From Clostridium sp. (GTDB lineage: Bacteria > Bacillota > Clostridia > Acetivibrionales > Acetivibrionaceae), in NCBI GenBank assembly GCA_012841175.1, contig DUVG01000074.1:1-5574 (forward strand): 5,574 bases of DNA. The letters are read 5' to 3'. Below are positions 1 through 4,480 of the stretch, piece after piece. Position numbers and translations under genes: made by a program. Each line of letters starts with the position of its first letter. Positions within the stretch are counted from its first letter, which is position 1. Below the pieces are notes generated by a model that worked only from the letters and a program-made list of their open reading frames with translations, did not search any database and was not told where the DNA came from.

Positions 1-284
1 CTTTCTTGTATTCATCTAAAGAAATAGAAAATGGGTTTAATATAGCAGGATATAGCAGGGAAGCTGTAGATAGCTATTTAGAACTTATTATAAAAGAAAA
101 TGATTACACTAGGAAAAAAGCGTTTTTTACAAATTTAAGAAATATAATAAATCAAGATGTTCCATATATAGGGTTATACTTTTATAATGATGCTGCTTTA
201 TATAACAAAAAAATAAAAGGGGATTTAAATCTTGGAGTATGGACAAAATATGATGATTACTTTAGATGGTATGTATCTTTTTAA
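1..284 (+). CDS. ABC transporter substrate-binding protein, family 5 (C-terminal fragment)
   Basis: This is the last roughly 93 codons of a gene whose start lies before the window. The reading frame is open to the left edge (first full codon at position 3), so the TTG at position 6 is not a credible start. The visible end contains GYSREAVDSYLE, then a charged helix, then DVPYIGLYFYNDAALYNKK and a Trp/Tyr-rich tail ending WYVSF. This order (GYS.eeVD, a helix ending in the D-V-P-Y-I-P-L-Y-like strand, then an aromatic tail) is typical of the C-terminus of SBP_bac_5 proteins (OppA/DppA/NikA type). Those are extracellular lipoproteins that bind oligopeptides or nickel for ABC importers. The ligand cannot be told from this fragment. 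A terminator follows 50 nt after the stop, so it looks like the last gene of its unit. If the full protein is a lipoprotein, its processing would need the signal peptidase II encoded next. Confidence 0.75.
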   Translation, partial: FLYSSKEIENGFNIAGYSREAVDSYLELIIKENDYTRKKAFFTNLRNIINQDVPYIGLYFYNDAALYNKKIKGDLNLGVWTKYDDYFRWYVSF

Positions 285-333
285 GTATATTTATTAAAAA
301 AATGTATATTTCAAATATTGGTTTGAATTTTTT

Positions 334-374
334 AATGAACTCATTTGGTTAAGTCTAAATGGGTTTATTTTTTT
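334..374 (+). terminator. Intrinsic terminator after the substrate-binding protein gene
   Basis: The arms at 337-346 (GAACTCATTT) and 357-366 (AAATGGGTTT) pair with two G-U pairs and extend with A-T pairs at the base. The loop is about 10 nt (347-356). The right arm runs into a T-rich tract ending at 374, with seven consecutive T at 368-374. The stem is AT-rich, as expected for this genome. It separates the upstream transporter gene from the lspA promoter that begins 10 nt later. Confidence 0.75.
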
Positions 375-383
375 ACGTTATCG

Positions 384-412
384 TTGACAGTTACTTCTAA
401 GACATATATAAT
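384..412 (+). promoter_or_regulatory. Consensus sigma-A promoter for lspA-rluD
   Basis: TTGACA at 384-389 and TATAAT at 407-412 are separated by exactly 17 bp, so both hexamers and the spacing match the housekeeping consensus perfectly. Transcription would start near 419, giving a short leader of about 28 nt. A GAGAGGA ribosome binding site lies in it at 428-434, 12 nt before the lspA ATG, which is a slightly long spacing. I see no operator-like repeat at the promoter, so strong constitutive expression is inferred. Confidence 0.85.
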
Positions 413-446
413 TTTAATGACAATAAAGAGAGGATATTAAAAAAAT

Positions 447-911
447 ATGATTTGGATTTTGATAATTATATTTGCAGTTTTACTTGATCAATTTACAAAA
501 TATTTGGTAATTATGAATATTGAATTAGGAGATAGTATTACAATGATAGAGAAGTTTTTCTATCTTGTTCATTGGAGAAACAAAGGTGCTGCATGGGGAA
601 TTATGCAGGAAAAAACACTTTTTTTTATTATAGTGACTATAATTGTATTAATAATTTTGGCTATTTATATGTACAAAAACAACAATAAAGTATTAAGGCT
701 TGCTCTTTCTATGATTATAGGCGGGGCAATTGGAAACCTTATTGACAGAGTACTAAGACCTGAGGGTGTAGTTGATTTTTTTAATTTTTATATTTTTTCA
801 TATAATTTTCCCGCATTTAATGTAGCAGATTCTTTTATTACTGTGGGAACTGCTATTTTAGCAATTTATATATTTTTTATTTATAAAGAAGATGAAGCGA
901 AAAGTTTGTAG
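447..911 (+). CDS. lspA: Lipoprotein signal peptidase (signal peptidase II)
   Basis: This 154-residue membrane aspartyl protease cleaves the signal peptide of diacylglyceryl-modified prolipoproteins just before the lipidated Cys, at the cytoplasmic membrane. All family signatures are visible: DQFTK at 14-18 in the first membrane helix, NKGAAWG at 45-51, GNLIDR at 96-101, VVDF at 108-111 and FNVADS at 124-129. By comparison with the Pseudomonas LspA structure, the catalytic aspartates should be Asp110 (VVD) and Asp128 (FNVAD); Asp14 and Asp100 are the other conserved acidic positions. Four hydrophobic segments (about 2-23, 58-76, 82-103 and 130-146) match the four-helix topology, and the length is normal for the family. 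The ATG at 447 has a plausible ribosome binding site and puts the first helix at the N-terminus as expected. It is the first gene of a two-gene unit with the pseudouridine synthase gene. Confidence 0.97.
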   Translation: MIWILIIIFAVLLDQFTKYLVIMNIELGDSITMIEKFFYLVHWRNKGAAWGIMQEKTLFFIIVTIIVLIILAIYMYKNNNKVLRLALSMIIGGAIGNLIDRVLRPEGVVDFFNFYIFSYNFPAFNVADSFITVGTAILAIYIFFIYKEDEAKSL

Positions 912-928
912 TTTTAGAATGGAGTAGT

Positions 929-1837
929 ATGGAAAAAATAGTTTTTTATTCAGAAGAAAATGGAATAAGAATTGATGCATGGCTCTCTAATAAAGTTAGT
1001 GACCTTTCAAGGTCATATATTCAAAAGCTTTTGAAGGATAAAAATGTTTTGGTAAATGGAAATGCCGTCAAACCAAATTATAAGATAGCAGAAGGTGACA
1101 GTATAATATTAAACATCCCAGATCAGAAGGACCCTGAGATTGTGGCAGAAGACATAAAAATTCAAGTATTGTATGAAGATGAAGATATACTTGTTGTTAA
1201 TAAGCAAAAAGGCATGGTTGTTCATCCAGCAGCAGGAAATTATTCAGGTACATTGGTAAATGCACTCATGGCACATTGTGGGGAAAATTTGTCTGATATA
1301 AACGGAGTAATGCGTTTGGGGATAGTTCACAGAATTGACAAAGACACTTCAGGGATTCTTGTTGTGGCAAAAAATAATAAGGCCCATGAAATACTTTCTG
1401 AGAAATTAAAAAATTATGAAATAAAAAGAGTTTATGAAACTGTGGTTCATGGAGTTGTAAGAGAAGACTTTGGAAAAATTGATGCACCTATTGGACGGCA
1501 TCCTGTCCACAGAAAAAAGATGGCTGTAGACACTAAAAATGGCAAAAGGGCAGTAACTCACTTTAAGGTTATTGAAAGATTTAAAGAGGCAACCTATATT
1601 GAGGCCACATTAGAAACCGGGAGGACCCATCAAATACGTGTACATATGTCCTATATTGGATATCCCATTATAGGGGATGGTGTTTATGGTAGAAAAAACG
1701 AGAAATATTCTCTTGAAGGTCAGGCACTTCATGCAAAGGTATTGGGATTTGTACATCCTTCAAAAAATGAATATATGGAGTTTGAAGCTCCATTGCCTAA
1801 TTATTTTAATGAATTGTTAAAAAAAATTAGCAATTAA
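929..1837 (+). CDS. rluD: RluA-family 23S rRNA pseudouridine synthase (RluD/YlyB-like)
   Basis: This 302-residue protein should isomerise uridine to pseudouridine in rRNA. An S4 RNA-binding domain occupies about residues 13-62 (IRIDAWLSNK through the VLVNG and GDSIIL strands), followed by the catalytic domain. The RluA-family active-site motif HRIDKDTSG is at 134-142, with Asp137 as the expected nucleophile. A second conserved block, GRTHQIRVH, is at 231-239, followed by IGDGVYG. S4 plus this catalytic domain and a length near 300 are typical of RluD and of the Firmicutes homologue YlyB. The exact target uridines (helix 69 of 23S rRNA for RluD) are inferred from family, so the symbol is provisional. 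It starts 17 nt after lspA with GGAG at 921-924, and lspA followed by rluD is a common order in Firmicutes. No terminator is visible after the stop, so read-through into the SCIFF unit is possible. Confidence 0.93.
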   Translation: MEKIVFYSEENGIRIDAWLSNKVSDLSRSYIQKLLKDKNVLVNGNAVKPNYKIAEGDSIILNIPDQKDPEIVAEDIKIQVLYEDEDILVVNKQKGMVVHPAAGNYSGTLVNALMAHCGENLSDINGVMRLGIVHRIDKDTSGILVVAKNNKAHEILSEKLKNYEIKRVYETVVHGVVREDFGKIDAPIGRHPVHRKKMAVDTKNGKRAVTHFKVIERFKEATYIEATLETGRTHQIRVHMSYIGYPIIGDGVYGRKNEKYSLEGQALHAKVLGFVHPSKNEYMEFEAPLPNYFNELLKKISN

Positions 1838-1853
1838 ATTTGTATCTTAATTC

Positions 1854-1882
1854 TTTTCAATAGTTAAAATTTATGCTATAAT
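1854..1882 (+). promoter_or_regulatory. Extended -10 promoter for the SCIFF operon
   Basis: TATAAT at 1877-1882 is preceded by TG at 1874-1875 (extended -10). A weaker -35 candidate, TTTTCA at 1854-1859 (4 of 6 matches to TTGACA), lies 17 bp upstream. A start near 1889 would give a leader of about 89 nt before the precursor-peptide ATG. The promoter begins only 16 nt after the rluD stop codon. Confidence 0.75.
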
Positions 1883-1898
1883 GCTATCTGTAGGTACT

Positions 1899-1931
1899 CA
1901 CAGTAGAAGCTTACATAAGCTTTTAGATGTG
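1899..1931 (+). promoter_or_regulatory. Stem-loop in the 5' leader of the SCIFF precursor mRNA
   Basis: The arms 1904-1912 (TAGAAGCTT) and 1917-1925 (AAGCTTTTA) pair over nine bases (one G-U) around an ACAT tetraloop. CACA at 1899-1902 and TGTG at 1928-1931 add four base pairs below a small internal loop. The structure starts about 10 nt after the predicted transcription start. It is not followed by a T-run (the next bases are A-rich), so it is not a terminator. A role in mRNA stability or control of the precursor is inference. Confidence 0.5.
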
Positions 1932-1977
1932 CTAAAATTAAAAAAAATACTGTTAATTAAAGCATAGGAGGTATAAC

Positions 1978-2118
1978 ATGAAACATATTAAAGTTATAAA
2001 CAATGGTAAATTAAAAGAAAGCATGAAAGAAGGCGGATGTGGCGAGTGTCAGACATCTTGTCAATCAGCTTGTAAAACTTCATGTACAGTAGCAAATCAA
2101 AAATGTGAAAGCAGATAA
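1978..2118 (+). CDS. scfA: SCIFF ranthipeptide precursor (six cysteines in forty-five residues)
   Basis: This 46-residue peptide is read from the ATG at 1978, which has a strong AGGAGGT site at 1966-1972, 5 nt upstream. The N-terminal half, MKHIKVINNGKLKESMKEGG, is Cys-free and acts as the leader. The second half holds all six cysteines: Cys21, Cys24, Cys28, Cys32, Cys36 and Cys43, spaced C-x2-C-x3-C-x3-C-x3-C-x6-C, including the blocks CGECQTSCQSACKTSC and TVANQ. This is the hallmark of the SCIFF family, a RiPP precursor nearly universal in Clostridia. Its maturase has been shown in homologues (CteA/CteB, Tte1186) to link a Cys sulfur to a Thr; the reported pair Cys32-Thr37 is present here at identical positions. 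SCIFF products are classed as ranthipeptides because the thioether is not at the alpha carbon. The maturase gene starts 203 nt downstream. The product's function is not settled; a signalling role has been proposed in solventogenic clostridia. The main risk is only that such a short gene is overlooked. Confidence 0.96.
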   Translation: MKHIKVINNGKLKESMKEGGCGECQTSCQSACKTSCTVANQKCESR

Positions 2119-2124
2119 TTGTAA

Positions 2125-2188
2125 TTTCTCAAAAATTGTAATACTTAAAAATTATAAAACAAAAAATTTTGAGAAACAAATAAGTATT
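2125..2188 (+). repeat. Two interleaved inverted repeats after the SCIFF precursor gene
   Basis: TTTCTCAAAA at 2125-2134 pairs perfectly with TTTTGAGAAA at 2167-2176. AATACTTA at 2140-2147 pairs with TAAGTATT at 2181-2188. The arms are ordered 1-2-1'-2', so the two stems could form a pseudoknot or be alternative folds. There is no T-run after them and both are AT-rich; the 8-bp pair could be chance. They lie 6 nt after the precursor stop codon. Function unknown. Confidence 0.4.
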
Positions 2189-2208
2189 TTAAGCTTATTA
2201 CATATTGT

Positions 2209-2250
2209 ATTGAACCCACAAATTGTTTGATAAAATATTGTGGGTTCAAT
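2209..2250 (+). promoter_or_regulatory. Perfect 13-bp hairpin between precursor and maturase genes
   Basis: ATTGAACCCACAA at 2209-2221 and TTGTGGGTTCAAT at 2238-2250 are exact reverse complements around a 16-nt loop. A further distal pairing of ATTACA (2197-2202) with TGTAAT (2254-2259) is possible. It contains the only GC-rich core in the gap (CCCAC/GTGGG). No T-run follows, so it is not a canonical intrinsic terminator. A partial attenuator or a 3'-end stabiliser that keeps peptide transcript above maturase transcript is the most plausible role, by inference. I see no convincing separate promoter for the maturase. Confidence 0.65.
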
Positions 2251-2286
2251 AATTGTAATTGGTAGATTAAAAATACATTGCTTTTT

Positions 2287-2315
2287 AGGGGATAAGGTAT
2301 ATTTAGAGGGGATAA
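2287..2315 (+). promoter_or_regulatory. Duplicated Shine-Dalgarno-like element before the maturase
   Basis: AGGGGATAA occurs twice, at 2287-2295 and 2307-2315, with a 20-nt period. The second copy supplies the ribosome binding site (AGAGGGG at 2305-2311), 10 nt before the ATG at 2322. The first copy has no start codon suitably placed for this frame. It may be a local duplication or a standby binding site. Confidence 0.5.
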
Positions 2316-2321
2316 AAAGAT

Positions 2322-3677
2322 ATGATTCACAAATATAAAATGCATGGCAGCAACATGGTAGTTGACGTTAATAGTGGTTCATTGCATGTTTTTGATGATA
2401 TTTCATTTGATATTTTAGATTATTATAATGAGTATTCAAATGAAGATATTGTTAAAAAGCTGTCAAACAAATATGATAAAAAAGATATAGAAGAAGCTTT
2501 AAATGAAATTGATGAACTAAAATCTAAAGGAATTCTCTATTCAAAAGATCCATATGAAAACTTTGTACCGTCTTTTGGGACTGAATCTGTAATAAAAGCT
2601 CTATGCCTTCATATTAGCCATGATTGTAATTTAAGGTGCAAGTATTGTTTTGCTTCCACTGGGAATTTTGGTGGAGATCGCACCATGATGAGTAAAGAAG
2701 TAGGTATATGTGCCATTGATTTTTTACTTGAAAACTCTAAAGGCCGAAAAAATCTTGAAGTTGATTTTTTTGGTGGTGAACCAATGATTAATTTTGATGT
2801 TGTAAAAGAAATTGTGGCATATGGAAGGCAGAAGGAAAAAGAATATAACAAAAACTTTAGGTTTACCATAACAACCAATGGACTTACCCTTAATGAAGAT
2901 AATATGAAGTATATAAATGAAAATATGCACAATGTTGTTTTAAGTATTGATGGAAGAAAAGAAGTTAATGATAAAATGCGTGTAAGGATAGATGGTACAG
3001 GTTGTTATGATGATATATTGCCAAATTACAAAAAAATTGCAAATATGAGAAAGCAGGACAATTACTATGTAAGAGGGACTTTTACAAGTGAAAATCTTGA
3101 CTTTTCAGAGGATGTTTTGCACTTGGCAGATGAGGGATTTGAGCAAATTTCCATAGAGCCTGTAGTATCAGAAGAAGGAGCAGGTTTTGAATTAAAAGAA
3201 GAACATTTGCCCAAAGCTTTTTCAGAATATGAAAAATTAGCCTTTGAGTATGTAAAGAGAAGAAAGGATGGAAGGTGGTTTAACTTTTTTCACTTTATGA
3301 TAGATTTATCTCAAGGGCCATGTATCATAAAAAGAATTACTGGCTGTGGAGCAGGACATGAATATTTAGCAATAACTCCTACAGGGGACATATATCCATG
3401 TCACCAGTTTGTGGGAAATGAAAAATTTAAAATGGGCAATGTAAAACAAGGGAAAGTTGTCAATAATAATATTCAGAATTATTTTAAAAAATCCAATATA
3501 TATACAAAAGATGAATGCAAAAAATGTTGGGCAAAGTTTTATTGCAGTGGTGGATGTGCTGCTAATGCATATAATTTCCATAAGGATATAAATATTTCCT
3601 ACAAAGTGGGTTGTGAGCTTGAAAAAAAGAGGGTTGAATGTGCTCTTTGGATAAAAGCTCAAGAAATAGAGGAATAA
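2322..3677 (+). CDS. scfB: SCIFF peptide maturase, radical SAM/SPASM thioether-forming enzyme
   Basis: This 451-residue enzyme should install the Cys-Thr thioether in the SCIFF peptide, using S-adenosylmethionine and iron-sulfur clusters in the cytoplasm. Residues 1 to about 80 look like a PqqD/RRE-type leader-binding region (MIHKYKMHGSNMVVDVNSGS, then a helix-rich part). The radical SAM core follows: Cys102, Cys106 and Cys109 in CNLRCKYCF bind the catalytic [4Fe-4S] cluster, and FFGGEP at 149-154 is the usual SAM-contacting strand. The C-terminal SPASM domain is complete: Cys342-x12-Gly355-x4-Cys360, then Cys399-x2-Cys402-x5-Cys408-x3-Cys412, then Cys431, enough for two auxiliary clusters. 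Cys334, in GPCIIKRITGCGAG, is an extra cysteine just before it. In the CteB structure one auxiliary cluster has an open site bound by a peptide cysteine. The ATG at 2322 is supported by AGAGGGG at 2305-2311 and keeps the whole RRE region. Adjacency to the six-Cys precursor fixes the subfamily. Confidence 0.95.
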   Translation: MIHKYKMHGSNMVVDVNSGSLHVFDDISFDILDYYNEYSNEDIVKKLSNKYDKKDIEEALNEIDELKSKGILYSKDPYENFVPSFGTESVIKALCLHISHDCNLRCKYCFASTGNFGGDRTMMSKEVGICAIDFLLENSKGRKNLEVDFFGGEPMINFDVVKEIVAYGRQKEKEYNKNFRFTITTNGLTLNEDNMKYINENMHNVVLSIDGRKEVNDKMRVRIDGTGCYDDILPNYKKIANMRKQDNYYVRGTFTSENLDFSEDVLHLADEGFEQISIEPVVSEEGAGFELKEEHLPKAFSEYEKLAFEYVKRRKDGRWFNFFHFMIDLSQGPCIIKRITGCGAGHEYLAITPTGDIYPCHQFVGNEKFKMGNVKQGKVVNNNIQNYFKKSNIYTKDECKKCWAKFYCSGGCAANAYNFHKDINISYKVGCELEKKRVECALWIKAQEIEE

Positions 3678-3707
3678 AAATAATTTTAATATTATAAAGG
3701 AGGTTTT

Positions 3708-4373
3708 ATGGGAGTTGTAACATTAGAAGATGTAAAGAAATGTGAAGAAGTAATAACTTTTCTTGAAATAGCGGACAAGCAGCTAAAAGGCCTAGGGTAC
3801 ACAGAACACTCGTACAGACATGTTGGACTTGTTGCTTCTGCTGCAGGTGATATACTAAAGACTTTGGGTTTTAATGAAAGAAAAGTAGAACTTGCAAAAA
3901 TTGCAGGATATCTCCATGATATTGGAAATGCAGTAAATAGGATAGATCATGCTCATTCTGGTGCTATACTTGCTTATAATATTTTAACAAAAATGGGTAT
4001 GGGCTGTTATGAAGCAGGGGAGATTATGCTTGCTATAGGTAATCATGACGAAAACACAGGTACAGCAGTAAGTCCTATATCAGCTGCTTTGATTTTAGCC
4101 GATAAGTCTGATGTTCACCGTACAAGGGTGAGAAATACCGATACTACAACATTTGATATTCATGACAGGGTAAATTATGCTGTAGAACACTCAAAAATTT
4201 ATGTTGATGCTTACAAGATGCATGCAATATTAGAACTTGAAATAGATACAAAAATATGCCCTGTAATGGACTATTTTGAAATTTTTTTAGAAAGAATGAC
4301 AATGAATAGAAGGGCAGCAAAGTTTTTAGGATTGGAATTTAAGCTTATAATAAATGGCACTCATTTACTATAA
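3708..4373 (+). CDS. HD-domain (HDIG-type) phosphohydrolase of unknown substrate
   Basis: This 221-residue soluble protein has an HD metal-binding fold. The first conserved His is probably His34 in TEHSYRH (His38 is a neighbour). The signature His70-Asp71 lies in YLHDIGN, followed by HAHSG (His81, His83), then GNHDE (His113-Asp114) and the closing Asp132 in LADKSD. The set His34/His70/Asp71/His83/His113/Asp132 resembles that of two-metal HD enzymes, so catalysis is likely intact. HD proteins hydrolyse phosphate esters such as nucleotides or cyclic dinucleotides, but nothing here identifies the substrate, and there is no GYP motif. Residues about 137-221 form a tail after the HD core with no domain I recognise. 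AAAGGAGG at 3696-3703 lies 4 nt before the ATG. The gap to the maturase is 30 nt with no promoter or terminator, so the gene is probably the third of the SCIFF operon. A direct role in peptide maturation is not known. Confidence 0.9.
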   Translation: MGVVTLEDVKKCEEVITFLEIADKQLKGLGYTEHSYRHVGLVASAAGDILKTLGFNERKVELAKIAGYLHDIGNAVNRIDHAHSGAILAYNILTKMGMGCYEAGEIMLAIGNHDENTGTAVSPISAALILADKSDVHRTRVRNTDTTTFDIHDRVNYAVEHSKIYVDAYKMHAILELEIDTKICPVMDYFEIFLERMTMNRRAAKFLGLEFKLIINGTHLL

Positions 4374-4385
4374 AACCTTAAGATG

Positions 4386-4452
4386 CCACATGCGCAGCTT
4401 ATTATATATATTGACTTATATATTAATATAGTTATATAATAACTTCATGTGG
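4386..4452 (+). repeat. Seven-bp inverted repeat flanking the secD promoter
   Basis: CCACATG at 4386-4392 and CATGTGG at 4446-4452 are exact reverse complements. They bracket the promoter, the right copy falling at the predicted transcription start. Paired half-sites for a regulator or a hairpin are possible, but seven matching bases can occur by chance. Confidence 0.3.
4411..4440 (+). promoter_or_regulatory. Sigma-A promoter for secD
   Basis: TTGACT at 4411-4416 (5 of 6 matches) and TATAAT at 4435-4440 are spaced by 18 bp. Transcription would start near 4447, leaving a leader of about 34 nt. The spacer contains a perfect 12-bp palindrome, TATATTAATATA, at 4419-4430. I see no convincing terminator between the HD gene and this promoter, so secD may also receive read-through from the SCIFF unit. 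Confidence 0.8.
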
Positions 4453-4480
4453 ACAAAATTAAAAAGGGGGAATTTTACAG

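Noticed and set aside
6..8. TTG as the start codon of the first gene
   Set aside because: The frame is open to the window edge, and the protein is clearly only the C-terminus of a much longer family, with no ribosome binding site.
1266..1487. Open frame of 73 codons on the - strand inside the pseudouridine synthase gene
   Set aside because: It lies wholly within a well-supported gene and has low-complexity composition with no recognisable domain.
2125..2188. CRISPR-like or mobile-element repeats after the SCIFF precursor
   Set aside because: The repeats are short, AT-rich, inverted and without regular spacers, and there is no transposase or target-site duplication.
2253..2303. Possible separate promoter for the maturase (TTGTAA/TACATT or TTGCTT/TATATT)
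   Set aside because: The spacers are only about 15 and 14 bp and the hexamers match poorly, so I keep the maturase in the precursor's transcription unit.
2145..2345. Open frame of 66 codons on the - strand across the precursor-maturase gap
   Set aside because: Its product is a run of Phe, Leu and Ile typical of AT-rich noncoding sequence. It overlaps the maturase start and crosses the strong hairpin.
2609..2932. Two overlapping - strand open frames inside the maturase gene
   Set aside because: They are antisense to the radical SAM domain, whose motifs are clear on the + strand, and show no domain of their own.
3366..3662. Open frame of 98 codons on the - strand opposite the SPASM domain
   Set aside because: Antisense shadow: the + strand here encodes the conserved cysteine pattern.
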